Shown one piece after another: positions 26,654-35,617 of a stretch of 64,000 bases of DNA. Source of the stretch: Bacteroidota bacterium (GTDB lineage: Bacteria; Bacteroidota; Bacteroidia; UKL13-3); contig JAAFJM010000010.1 in assembly GCA_013298895.1 (NCBI GenBank), forward strand, positions 1 through 64,000, in the 5' to 3' direction. The notes under the pieces were generated by a model, which was given only the letters and a program-made list of their open reading frames with translations, was not told the DNA's origin and searched no databases. Position 1 is the first letter of the stretch; every line of letters starts with the position of its first letter. The position numbers and the translations under genes are program-made.

Positions 26654-27484
26654 CTAAAGTTTCAAAATTTCGTTTACCCTAATACCTTTTTCGGTTTGAT
26701 GTACGGAACACATTTCATTAAATGGATCGTGTTCAAAATATAGTAAATAATTGTTTTCAGCAGCGGTATTTAGTATGGAAACTTTTTCTTTCATGGTATC
26801 TAACGGACGAACATCATAACCCATTACATAAGGTGTTGGTATATGCGCCATGGTTGGAATTACATCAGCTAAATAAATCAATTTAGTATCTTTATATGGC
26901 ACAATTGGATGCATCATATTATTGGTGTGGCCAATGGTATAAAGTAAATCAATATCGTCATGAAATTTTTCGCCTGCTTTGAGTAATTTCAATTGACCGC
27001 TTTCTTCAATTGGTAAAATATTTTCTTTTAAAAAACTGGCTTTTTCGCGCGGATTTGGAGCAATGGCTTCTTGCCAATGTGCATCAGCAATCCAATAAGT
27101 GGCATTTTTAAAAGTAGTTTCATATTTGGTTCTATCATTATTCCATTTGATGCTTCCACCACAATGGTCAAAATGTAGGTGTGTTAAAACCATATCGGTA
27201 ATATCGTTTACACTAAAACCGTGAGCAGCCAACGATTTTTCTAAAGTAAAGTCGCCATGCATATAATAATGGCCAAAGAATTTATCATCTTGTTTATTGC
27301 CCATTCCATTATCAATTAATATAAGTCTTTTGCCATCTTCAATTAACAAGCAGCGCATGGCTAAACTAATCATATTGTTTTCATCGGCTGGGTTTAGTTT
27401 ATTCCAAATTGATTTAGGAACAACGCCAAACATGGCTCCTCCATCTAATTTAAATCGGCCGGTTTCTATGCTGTATAAGTTCAT
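26654..27484 (-). CDS. MBL-fold metallo-hydrolase
   Basis: A 276-residue metallo-beta-lactamase fold hydrolase without a signal peptide. The zinc motif THLHFDHCGG lies at 101-110 (HxHxDH). IGHTNNMMHPI supplies the next histidine region, and LIYLADVIPT the bridging Asp. Overall layout resembles lactonase-like (AHL lactonase/AttM) and other small-molecule hydrolases. Substrate is not identifiable. Transcribed alone, with degenerate repeats downstream. Confidence 0.85.
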   Translation of the reverse strand: MNLYSIETGRFKLDGGAMFGVVPKSIWNKLNPADENNMISLAMRCLLIEDGKRLILIDNGMGNKQDDKFFGHYYMHGDFTLEKSLAAHGFSVNDITDMVLTHLHFDHCGGSIKWNNDRTKYETTFKNATYWIADAHWQEAIAPNPREKASFLKENILPIEESGQLKLLKAGEKFHDDIDLLYTIGHTNNMMHPIVPYKDTKLIYLADVIPTMAHIPTPYVMGYDVRPLDTMKEKVSILNTAAENNYLLYFEHDPFNEMCSVHQTEKGIRVNEILKL

Positions 27485-27572
27485 TTTTTTTAGTTTAAAG
27501 TGTTGACGTTGGGAAGTGTTTATGTTGGATTGTTAGATGGTTGGATTGTTATATTGTTGGATTGTTTGTTTT

Positions 27573-28307
27573 TTACAATACATTATTATCTAAAAATTCT
27601 TCGATGGTAACTGCATTTTGTAAATTATAATCTCCGCTTGCGGTTCGGCAAAGGGAATTTAAATGTGCACCATTATTTAGTTTTTTACCAAAATCGTAAG
27701 CAATACTACGAATATAAGTTCCTTTACTGCAATTTATTTTAAAATAAACCAAAGGCAATTCAATAGCTGTAATCTCAAAGTTATGAATGGTAATTGGCCT
27801 TGGATTTAATTCTATTTCCTGACCTTTTCTTGCTGCATCATACGCTCTTTGTCCATCTTTTTTTATGGCTGAAAATACGGGAGGTAATTGCATTTGTTCA
27901 CCAACAAAACTTTTAGCTGTGGCTTCAATCATTTCATTGGTAATTCGGCTAATATCAAAGGTTTCACTTACTTCCGTTTCTTTATCGTAACTTGGTGTGG
28001 TTGCGCCCAAATAAATGCTGCCTGTATATTCCTTTTCAGTAGCCATGTATTGGTCAATATTTTTGGTTTCTTTTCCAATACAGATAATTAATAAGCCGGT
28101 AGCCAATGGATCTAAAGTACCCGCATGACCTACTTTTATTTTCTTTTTTCCAACATTATTGGCTTTTAAAGTTTCAATATGAAACTTGGTAATGGCATAC
28201 CTTAATTTATTAACTACCTGAAAACTGGTCCATCCCAATGGTTTGTTTACCAAAACTACATCTTGCAATGGATTAATAGAAACAATTGTTTTACTTTCTT
28301 GCATCAA
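27573..28307 (-). CDS. truB: tRNA pseudouridine(55) synthase
   Basis: Converts U55 of tRNA to pseudouridine. The 244-residue protein has the TruB motifs NKPLGWTSFQVVNKLR (21-36) and KVGHAGTLDPLATG (58-71), with catalytic Asp66, then PPVFSAIKKDGQRAYDAARKG and KCSKGTYIRS-like CSKGTYIRSIAYD. It lies 10 bases downstream of ftsK and is probably co-transcribed with it. Either of the first two Met codons could be the start. Confidence 0.95.
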   Translation of the reverse strand: MMQESKTIVSINPLQDVVLVNKPLGWTSFQVVNKLRYAITKFHIETLKANNVGKKKIKVGHAGTLDPLATGLLIICIGKETKNIDQYMATEKEYTGSIYLGATTPSYDKETEVSETFDISRITNEMIEATAKSFVGEQMQLPPVFSAIKKDGQRAYDAARKGQEIELNPRPITIHNFEITAIELPLVYFKINCSKGTYIRSIAYDFGKKLNNGAHLNSLCRTASGDYNLQNAVTIEEFLDNNVL

Positions 28308-28317
28308 TATTTTTATT

Positions 28318-30867
28318 TTATAAATGTTTCAATCTTTCCTCTAATTCAATGATATCAACTATTAAAACTTCACGAGCTTTACTGCCTTTAAACGGACCCA
28401 CAATACCTGCTTTTTCTAATTGATCAATCAGTCTTCCTGCACGGTTATAGCCTAAGTTTAGTTTACGTTGTAATAATGAAGTTGATCCTTGTTGGCTCGA
28501 AACGATTAAGTGAGCTGCTTCATTAAATAGTTCATCTTTATCTTTGCTATCAAACATTTCACCTCCACCAAAATCTTCGCCTTCCACGCTGTATAAAGGT
28601 AATAAGTATGGTTCATTTCCATTTTGACTGCCAATAAAATCTGCAATTCTTTCCACTTCAGGTGTATCAACAAATGCACATTGAATACGCACTAAATCAT
28701 TTCCATTGCTAAATAACATATCACCTTTACCAATTAATTGATCAGCCCCATTGGCATCTAAAATGGTTCTTGAGTCAATTTTTTGAGAAACCCTAAATGC
28801 TAATCTTGCAGGGAAATTGGCTTTAATAGTACCTGTAATAATATTTACCGAAGGACGTTGAGTAGCTAAAATTAAGTGAATTCCAATAGCACGCGCTAAC
28901 TGAGCCAAACGAGCAATTGGTAACTCTACTTCCTTACCAGCTGTCATCATTAAATCGGCTAACTCATCAATAACTACTACTATATAAGGTAAGAAACGAT
29001 GCGCCAACTTATCGGTTGGCACCAAACGCCTACTTAAAAATTTTGCATTGTATTCTTTCAGGTTTCTAACTTGAGCATCTTTTAATAAATCATAACGCTC
29101 ATCCATTTCTTTACATAATGAATTCAGCGTATTTACCACCAATTTAGTATCAGTAATAATTGCATCTGCATCACCAGGAATTTTAGCTAAGAAATGGCGT
29201 TCTATGGTTTTGTATATATTTAACTCTACTTTTTTAGGATCGACCAATACAAACTTAATTTGAGATGGATGTTTTTTATACAATAACGAAACCAAAATAG
29301 CATTTAAACCAACCGACTTACCCTGACCCGTAGCACCTGCCATTAATAAATGCGGCATTTTAGCTAAATCGGCTACAAACACTTCGTTAGAAATGGTTTT
29401 TCCGAAAGCTATTGGTAAATCCATATCAGAATTGATGAACTTAGCCGATGAAATTAAACTGCGCATGGGCACCATAGCCGGATTAGAATTTGGCACTTCA
29501 ATACCAATTGTTCCTTTTCCAGGAATTGGTGCAATAATCCTAATTCCTAAAGCAGCTAAACTCAAGGCAATATCGTCTTCTAAATTTTTTATTTTAGCAA
29601 TTCTAACTCCATCTTGCGGAATTATTTCGTATAAAGTAACCGTAGGCCCAACGGTTGCCGATATTTTTTTAATACCAATGCTATAATTTTTAAGTGTTTC
29701 CTCAATCATCCGAGTTTTTTCACTTAACTCATTGGTATCCATTTTCGATTTATTTTCGCCATAATCGGTTAATAAATCAATGGTTGGAAACTTGTAACCG
29801 CTAAATTCTAAAGTTGGATCGTAAGCTTCATCTATACCAAAGTGTTTTTTATGAGCGGGCAAAACTTCCTCTTCTTCTTCAGGTAAATCTTTTACTTCTA
29901 AAATTAAACCACTATCGGTTTTTAAAGGTTGCTCTGTAGGTTCTGTCTGCTTTGCAATGATTGGAGGCTCAACAAATGTAGGAATTTCGGGAGCTTGTTC
30001 ATCTTGTGGAAATTCTTCAATAACAGAAGTTTTTAAATCTTCCATTGGACGTTCCACCATAATAAAATCCTCTTCATTTAGAGGTGGTAAATCTAAATTA
30101 TCGGCCAAGGTTATGGAACCTTCAACTATATTGGTTTTTAATTTTTCTTCCTCCTTTTCGGATTGATTTGCAGCTAAACCATTTTCAAAAATATGCTCCG
30201 ATTTTAACTTCACACCGGGGTGATAAAACTCTATATTAAATATTGCAACTGCAAAAACTAGAATATAGGCTAATAAAAACAAAGTGGTACCAATATTTCC
30301 TAATAAATTTTGCAAATAAATTATTCCAAAATGTCCAAATACACCACCTAAAATTTGGTATGATTGATTAAATACAAAACCCAATAACAACGAAAGCCAT
30401 ATAACAGCAAAAAATGAATACCTTAACGTTTTAAAAATAGGTATAGGCTGAAGTTTGGTTAATAAATAAATACCAATAGATGTAAAAATTAAACAAAAAG
30501 CAAAAGAGGCTATTCCAAATCCTTTATAAAAAAATACAAACCCAAGCCATGCACCAAAAATACCCAATGCATTTTGTACTGATTGTTCATCGGCTAATTG
30601 AAAAAAACCAAATGTCATGGTTTTAACCAAGCTTTGGTCGGCTTGCCAAGTAAGCAAAAACGACAAACCTGCAATCAATAAAAACAACGAAAATAAAATC
30701 ATGGTTATGCCCAATGATTTTAAAAAACGTTCATCATTTAAAAACGAAAATAACTTTAAAGAACCTTTAGTAGGGTTCTTAGTTGGTTTTTCTTTTTGTT
30801 CATCAGGCTCAGTAAAATCATTTACATCACCAAATAATATTTTATTTTCCTTAATTTTTTTTGCCAT
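28318..30867 (-). CDS. ftsK: DNA translocase FtsK
   Basis: An 849-residue septal DNA pump that clears chromosome ends during division. Four to five N-terminal transmembrane helices (about 45-210) are followed by an acidic linker (about 230-345). The motor has Walker A AGATGQGKS (about 497-505), Walker B YIVVVIDELADLMM and the ATQRPSVNIITG sensor. A C-terminal winged-helix gamma domain (about 775-849; DELFNEAAHLIVSSQQGSTS, RAGRLIDQLEKAGIV) reads KOPS-type DNA. The linker is much shorter than in E. coli FtsK, as usual outside Proteobacteria. First gene of the ftsK-truB unit. Confidence 0.95.
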   Translation of the reverse strand: MAKKIKENKILFGDVNDFTEPDEQKEKPTKNPTKGSLKLFSFLNDERFLKSLGITMILFSLFLLIAGLSFLLTWQADQSLVKTMTFGFFQLADEQSVQNALGIFGAWLGFVFFYKGFGIASFAFCLIFTSIGIYLLTKLQPIPIFKTLRYSFFAVIWLSLLLGFVFNQSYQILGGVFGHFGIIYLQNLLGNIGTTLFLLAYILVFAVAIFNIEFYHPGVKLKSEHIFENGLAANQSEKEEEKLKTNIVEGSITLADNLDLPPLNEEDFIMVERPMEDLKTSVIEEFPQDEQAPEIPTFVEPPIIAKQTEPTEQPLKTDSGLILEVKDLPEEEEEVLPAHKKHFGIDEAYDPTLEFSGYKFPTIDLLTDYGENKSKMDTNELSEKTRMIEETLKNYSIGIKKISATVGPTVTLYEIIPQDGVRIAKIKNLEDDIALSLAALGIRIIAPIPGKGTIGIEVPNSNPAMVPMRSLISSAKFINSDMDLPIAFGKTISNEVFVADLAKMPHLLMAGATGQGKSVGLNAILVSLLYKKHPSQIKFVLVDPKKVELNIYKTIERHFLAKIPGDADAIITDTKLVVNTLNSLCKEMDERYDLLKDAQVRNLKEYNAKFLSRRLVPTDKLAHRFLPYIVVVIDELADLMMTAGKEVELPIARLAQLARAIGIHLILATQRPSVNIITGTIKANFPARLAFRVSQKIDSRTILDANGADQLIGKGDMLFSNGNDLVRIQCAFVDTPEVERIADFIGSQNGNEPYLLPLYSVEGEDFGGGEMFDSKDKDELFNEAAHLIVSSQQGSTSLLQRKLNLGYNRAGRLIDQLEKAGIVGPFKGSKAREVLIVDIIELEERLKHL

Positions 30868-31037
30868 TTTTACTAAACGAAAATAAGATTATACGTGGTA
30901 ACTTTTAAAGGTTTTTTCTAAACAAAATCTATTTGTTTGTATAATAATTGTATCAATTTTTTCATATTAAATTTTTAAAAAAAAGTTTACATTTATAATT
31001 TTTACCATGAGTTAGCTATTTTTCATGTCCAAAATTG

Positions 31038-31072
31038 ACGAAGGCTACTTTAAAAATATAAAGCAGCCTTCT
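31038..31072 (-). terminator. Terminator between a small frame and ftsK
   Basis: Leftward reading gives a stem GAAGGCTGC / GTAGCCTTC (7 bp plus a mismatch and a closing pair) around an AT-rich loop. It shares AAGGCTAC with the yidC terminator at 31489. It would stop a transcript starting near 31260 before ftsK. Confidence 0.55.
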
Positions 31073-31130
31073 TATTTAAAAATTTAAATAATTTTTTTTC
31101 ATTGATAAATGCCATTTAATTGCCAATATT

Positions 31131-31244
31131 TTAACATTTTATTTTAAGTAAAATTGGCTTTGCATTTATGCGGGTTTTCATGTTTTGGTTAATTAACATG
31201 AATAACGAAATACTAGCTAAAATTGTTACGGTTAAAGTTGTCAT
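31131..31244 (-). CDS. Possible 37-residue membrane peptide
   Basis: An ATG-started frame encodes MTTLTVTILASISLFMLINQ followed by a basic tail (NMKTRINAKPILLKIKC). This gives one predicted transmembrane helix and a cationic cytoplasmic end, the standard layout of bacterial microproteins. A hairpin terminator follows at 31072-31038. It lies in an otherwise empty 670-bp gap between ftsK and yidC. Conservation cannot be judged here. Confidence 0.35.
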   Translation of the reverse strand: MTTLTVTILASISLFMLINQNMKTRINAKPILLKIKC

Positions 31245-31488
31245 AATTCTGTTTGTTTTATAATTAACTAGTTGCAATCATTCAACCACGAATACAAATC
31301 ACTGATAATTAATATATTATTATTGGGGTTCATGATAAATAATTCCAGTCTGAAACACCTTTGTATCAAAATGAAACTTTTTAAATTATGACGAATGAAA
31401 ATTTGAATTAAGGTTGATGAGCGGAGCCTGATAGATAAAGGACGAAGCAAGAGTTATAAAATTCTAAAAAAATAAATATGACAAATAG

Positions 31489-31520
31489 AAAAGGCTACCT
31501 TAAATTAAAGTAGCCTTTTC
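31489..31520 (-). terminator. Rho-independent terminator after yidC
   Basis: Perfect 10-bp stem AAAAGGCTAC / GTAGCCTTTT with an 11-base AT loop, 21 bases past the yidC stop on the minus strand. Confidence 0.8.
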
Positions 31521-31540
31521 TATTTATAACTTACTAACTT

Positions 31541-33367
31541 TTATTTTTTACCCATATTGTTTAAATCAACACCACGGCTTTTAGCCATATCTTCCAATTT
31601 TTGTTGGAATTTTGATTTAGTAACAGGTTTCTTTTTATTTTCTTGCAATTGGCTGTGTAGTTTCTTTTCATCTACAAAACCTTTAATAATCAATTGCTGT
31701 GCTATGGTTACCAAGTTACTTACAAAATAGTAGTAATTTAATCCTGCCGCAAAACTATTTAAGGTAAATAAGAAAATAACTGGCATAAACATACCCAACC
31801 ATTTCATTTGACCGGTAACACCTGTAGCTTGATTATTATACATGGCATAAGCCACCGATGAAATAGTCATTAACAAAGCAAATAAACTTACGTGGTCGCC
31901 ATAAAACGGAATGGTGAATGGTAAGTTCAATACATTATCAAAGGTTGATAAATCTTCTGCCCAAAGGAAACTTTGTTGGCGTAACTCAAAAGCCGAAGGG
32001 AAAAACTGGAACATAGCAAATAAAATAGGCAATTGTAATAGCACAGGAATACAACCACCAAATGGATTTACGCCTGCTTTTTTATACAACTTCATGTTTT
32101 CTTGCTGAATTTTAGTCATATCGCCATCGTTCTTCTCTTTTATTTCATCCATTTCTGGTTTTAATAAACGCATTTTAGCAGCACTTAAATAGCTTTTGTA
32201 AACCAATGGCAATAAAGCTGTTTTAATTAATAGCGTTAATAAAAGAATAATAATACCAAAGCTACCAATATATCTACTTAAAAAATCAAACACATTGATT
32301 ACAATGTACTTATTTACCCATCTAAAAATACCCCAACCTAATGTTACAATGCGCTCTAACGAAATATCTAATTTCTCTAAAGTTTTATAATGGTTAGGAC
32401 CATAATAAATTTTCATAGCAAAACTTTCGTTTGCAGTATGGTTGTAAGGAATGGTTAATTGAGAGCTAAATTTACGTAAGCTAGTTTTGTAAGGATCGTT
32501 TTTAGTTTCTAATACAGCATCAGTAAAGCCTTTATCAGCAATGATGGTTTGGTTAAAATACTGTTGTTTGTAACTTACCCAATGCACATTGCTGGTAATA
32601 TTTTCTTTATTTTCGCTTCCTTCCGAAATTTTGGTAGGCTCATCATCCTTTATTCTATAAAAAATGGTTGATACACGCTCTTCAGCTTCACGTGTTTTTT
32701 CTTGAACTTTTAAGTTTACAGCCCAATTTAAATCAATACTGGTTTTATTACGTTGAATTACTTTTTCTAAACCTACTAGGTTTAAATTGTATTTCAACAT
32801 ATTATTATTTTCATCAAAAGCATATAATTGTTCAATGTATTGGTTATTGCCAATACTTACCTTCATACTGATGCTTTTTTTATCATCTGCTAATGTTGGC
32901 GTAAAATACAAATCAGCGGTATTGATTACTTTATTATCAACTGTCGAAAAATCGAACGATTGAACGTTTTCAGCACCATCTAATAAAACTAAATCTTTCT
33001 TTTCGTAAGTTTTGTATTTTTTTAATTCTACACGGTAAATACGTCCACCTTTATTACTTACAGTAATTTTTAATTCTTCGTTTTCAATGGTCGAAAATTG
33101 TTCAGTTCCTTTGGCATAAGCTGCAAAAGTTCCAAATGTTTGAACAGCCATATTCGAATCGTTGGCAGCAGTTAATACTGCATTGGTTTTGGCCGAATCA
33201 ATAACTGTTTTAGCTAAACTGTCTTGTTGAACTTCGGCTATTTTTAAACTATCTTGTTGACGTTTGTAAGCCTCTATTTCTGCATCGCTAGGTTTTAAAA
33301 AGTAAGCCCAACCTACTAATAAGGCTAAAATTAGCGAAAAGCCAATAATCGTATTTCTATCTAACAT
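31541..33367 (-). CDS. yidC: Membrane protein insertase YidC
   Basis: A 608-residue inner-membrane insertase. The N-terminal helix (MLDRNTIIGFSLILALLVGWAYFL) is followed by a large periplasmic beta-domain (about 60-350). The five-helix conserved core from about residue 360 includes FGIIILLLTLLIKTALLPLVYKSYLSAAKMR and NPFGGCIPVLLQLPILFAMFQFF. A basic C-terminal tail (KKPVTKSKFQQKLEDMAKSRG) may touch ribosomes. Monocistronic, with its own terminator. A YidD-like gene occurs elsewhere (48.3 kb), not next to it as in many bacteria. Confidence 0.96.
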   Translation of the reverse strand: MLDRNTIIGFSLILALLVGWAYFLKPSDAEIEAYKRQQDSLKIAEVQQDSLAKTVIDSAKTNAVLTAANDSNMAVQTFGTFAAYAKGTEQFSTIENEELKITVSNKGGRIYRVELKKYKTYEKKDLVLLDGAENVQSFDFSTVDNKVINTADLYFTPTLADDKKSISMKVSIGNNQYIEQLYAFDENNNMLKYNLNLVGLEKVIQRNKTSIDLNWAVNLKVQEKTREAEERVSTIFYRIKDDEPTKISEGSENKENITSNVHWVSYKQQYFNQTIIADKGFTDAVLETKNDPYKTSLRKFSSQLTIPYNHTANESFAMKIYYGPNHYKTLEKLDISLERIVTLGWGIFRWVNKYIVINVFDFLSRYIGSFGIIILLLTLLIKTALLPLVYKSYLSAAKMRLLKPEMDEIKEKNDGDMTKIQQENMKLYKKAGVNPFGGCIPVLLQLPILFAMFQFFPSAFELRQQSFLWAEDLSTFDNVLNLPFTIPFYGDHVSLFALLMTISSVAYAMYNNQATGVTGQMKWLGMFMPVIFLFTLNSFAAGLNYYYFVSNLVTIAQQLIIKGFVDEKKLHSQLQENKKKPVTKSKFQQKLEDMAKSRGVDLNNMGKK

Positions 33368-33384
33368 ATTTTTTTAAAAGGATG

Positions 33385-33392
33385 CAAATGTA
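33385..33392 (-). promoter_or_regulatory. Candidate -7 element of the yidC promoter
   Basis: On the minus strand the sequence reads TACATTTG, an exact TAnnTTTG match 18 bases before the yidC ATG. No good TTTG was found about 19 bases further upstream, so this is weak. Confidence 0.3.
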
Positions 33393-33459
33393 ATAAGTTA
33401 CCTTGTTTAATAACTTAATTTACATTGCAAAGCAAAATTATTAATTAATTGATTTTAAA

Positions 33460-33942
33460 CTATTTACCAATAAACTCAACGTTTAACGCATCGCCCCAAA
33501 GTTCTTCTACTGCATAAAACTCGCGTTTTTCAGTTTGGAAAATATGCGCTACCACGTTAAAATAATCTAATAAAACCCATTCGTTATTTTCTAAACCTTC
33601 GCGGTGCCAAGGAGTTTCGCCTGTTAATTTTTTCACTTCTTCGTCCACACTATGAGCAATAGCTTCTACTTGCTTATCGCTATCGGCATTACAAATTACA
33701 AAAAAATCGGAACTTGCACCACGTACATTGCGCATATCTAATATCTTAATATCTTGTGCTTTGCGCTCAAACATTCCTTGCGCTACTGCCCAAGCTAAAA
33801 ACTCGGTAGGATCAGTTATTTTAGGTGTTTTTGCGGTTTCTTTTTTAGCACTTACTGCTTTTGAACTCACTTTTTTTGCAGCTACTTTTTTGGCTACTTT
33901 CTTTGCAGCTACTTTTTTTGCTGGTTTTTTATCAATGCTCAT
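33460..33942 (-). CDS. rsfS: Ribosome silencing factor RsfS with basic N-terminal extension
   Basis: A 160-residue protein. The C-terminal 120 residues are the RsfS/Iojap domain (ILDMRNVRGASSDFFVICNADSDKQVEAIAHSV, TPWHREG, WVLLDYFNVVAHIF), which binds ribosomal protein L14 and blocks subunit joining. The first 40 residues are an added tail of AAKKV/AKK repeats, resembling histone-H1-like tails and likely to bind RNA. The start is within 65 bases of the divergent birA start. Confidence 0.93.
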   Translation of the reverse strand: MSIDKKPAKKVAAKKVAKKVAAKKVSSKAVSAKKETAKTPKITDPTEFLAWAVAQGMFERKAQDIKILDMRNVRGASSDFFVICNADSDKQVEAIAHSVDEEVKKLTGETPWHREGLENNEWVLLDYFNVVAHIFQTEKREFYAVEELWGDALNVEFIGK

Positions 33943-34003
33943 CTTCTATTTATCTTATCTATATTGCGCGCCAAAAATAGCTTTTAAAAACGGTTTTAAA
34001 AAT

Positions 34004-34735
34004 TTGTTCCCAATTCATTTTAAATATCATTTCATAAATCAGGTAAATTCTACCAACAATTACATCAAAAACCTGAATGCCGAAAATGGTTTGTTGGTAT
34101 ACACTGCCCACCAAACGGCAGGAAGAGGCATGGCTAGCAATACTTGGGAAAGTGAACCCAATAAAAACTTGTTATGCAGTATTTTACTTGAATTTCATTT
34201 TGTAAAAATTGAACATCAGGCATATATAAACATGGCTATTAGCATTGCTTTACAAACAGTTATAAAAAATATTGCACAAAAAAACTGTTTTATAAAATGG
34301 CCAAACGATATTTATATAGAGAACAAAAAAATAGCCGGCATTTTAATTGAAAATGCCATTCAAGGAACTGTTTTAAAACAAACCATTATTGGAATTGGGC
34401 TCAATGTAAACCAAACTGTTTTTGAAAATAAAAATACCATTTCCCTAAAAAATATTTTAAATCATGATTTGGAAATAGAAGCCATTTTACACCAACTGAC
34501 TGACAGAATAAATATTGTATATCAAACACTTAAGCAAGGTAATTACAGCGAAATTGCTGAACAATACAACCAACTTTTATACCGAAAAAATGAAATTTGC
34601 CAATTTATGGTAAACAACAAAATATGCCAAGGTACCATTGTAAATGTAAATAATTATGGTTTATTGCAAGTAATAATTGATAATAAATTGCAAGAGTTCG
34701 CGCACAAAGAAATTGCTATGATAAATGAGTTGTGA
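34004..34735 (+). CDS. birA: Biotin--[acetyl-CoA-carboxylase] ligase
   Basis: Attaches biotin to the carboxyl-carrier protein. The 243-residue product from TTG 34004 has NSTNNYI, TAHQTAGRGMASNTWES (biotinyl-AMP loop GRGxxxxxW), FIKWPNDIYIENKKIAGILIE (KWPND) and a C-terminal SH3-like part. It lacks the N-terminal DNA-binding domain of E. coli BirA, so it is a non-repressor type. The frame is also open from an ATG at 33935, but that start would overlap the beginning of rsfS and leave no promoter space; the TTG is therefore preferred, with limited certainty. Confidence 0.88.
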   Translation: MFPIHFKYHFINQVNSTNNYIKNLNAENGLLVYTAHQTAGRGMASNTWESEPNKNLLCSILLEFHFVKIEHQAYINMAISIALQTVIKNIAQKNCFIKWPNDIYIENKKIAGILIENAIQGTVLKQTIIGIGLNVNQTVFENKNTISLKNILNHDLEIEAILHQLTDRINIVYQTLKQGNYSEIAEQYNQLLYRKNEICQFMVNNKICQGTIVNVNNYGLLQVIIDNKLQEFAHKEIAMINEL

Positions 34736-34890
34736 AATGTGAGTTGTGAAATGTGAGATGACAAAGAAATGAGAATTAAACCAAAAACTTCGAACTGTGA
34801 ACTTCGAACTTAAAACTGAATCACACAAGGCGCGAAAAAACTATGAACTTAAAACTTCGAACTTCGAACTAAAAACTGTGAACTAAAAAA
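34736..34890. repeat. Degenerate intergenic satellite
   Basis: Starts with GAGTTGTGAAATGTGAG-type units, then AACTTCGAACT / AACTTAAAACT units in tandem. Same style as 26474-26653 and 58878-59066. The last units run to within a few bases of the coaX start. Confidence 0.6.
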
Positions 34891-34894
34891 AAGA

Positions 34895-35617
34895 GTGAAA
34901 AACATTTGTATTGATATAGGAAACACACAAACTAAGTTGGGCATTTTTGATAAGTCAGAATTGCTCGATACTATTTTGCTGCCTGAACTTACCACAGAGT
35001 TGTTGGAACCTATTTTAATCAAATACGAAATTACACACAGCATTGTAAGTAATGTAAACAATAATTTGGAATCTGTAACTCAGTTATTGCAAGATAAAAC
35101 TAATTATTTGCCTTTTAATCATTTTACCAAACTACCTTTTACCAACCAATACCAAACACCACAAACACTTGGATTGGATAGAATTGCACTCGTTGCTGCA
35201 GCAACTAATTTTGCCGCACAGCAAAACATTTTAGTAATAAGTTTAGGCACTTGTGTAACCTTTGAGTTTTTGAACCGTAAATTAACCTACTTGGGCGGAG
35301 CAATTTCGCCAGGATTAAATATGCGATTACAAGCCATGAATCATTTTACAGCAAAACTACCTTTGCTAAACTTTAGTGAGCCAACTCATTTTAATGGAAA
35401 TACCACCGAAAGCTGCATGCAAAGCGGTGCTTTCTATGGCATTTTAGCCGAAATAAACAGCAGAATAGAATGGTATAAAAACCAATTTGGACCAACTGAA
35501 ATACTATTAAGCGGTGGCGATTGTTTTTTGTTTGAAAAACACCTAAAAAATGCCTTATTTGCGCATCCTTATTTAACTTTATTCGGACTTAATAAAATAT
35601 TAACCTACAATGTATAA
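34895..35617 (+). CDS. coaX: Type III pantothenate kinase
   Basis: Phosphorylates pantothenate in coenzyme A synthesis. A 240-residue ASKHA-fold protein from a GTG start: DIGNTQTKLGIF phosphate-1 motif, GLDRIALVAAA, ISLGTCVTFEFL phosphate-2 region, GGAISPGLNMRLQAM and LSGGDCFLF. Slightly shorter than the usual ~255 residues. Its 3' end overlaps the next gene by 8 bases, so the coaX/outer-membrane-protein/lptC/small-gene run is a likely operon. Confidence 0.93.
   Translation: MKNICIDIGNTQTKLGIFDKSELLDTILLPELTTELLEPILIKYEITHSIVSNVNNNLESVTQLLQDKTNYLPFNHFTKLPFTNQYQTPQTLGLDRIALVAAATNFAAQQNILVISLGTCVTFEFLNRKLTYLGGAISPGLNMRLQAMNHFTAKLPLLNFSEPTHFNGNTTESCMQSGAFYGILAEINSRIEWYKNQFGPTEILLSGGDCFLFEKHLKNALFAHPYLTLFGLNKILTYNV

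Noticed and set aside
33728-34003. N-terminal extension of birA by about 90 codons
   Set aside because: This part is antisense to the rsfS coding region and its Phe/Ala-rich sequence mirrors the AKK tail; the biotin-ligase fold begins after 34004.
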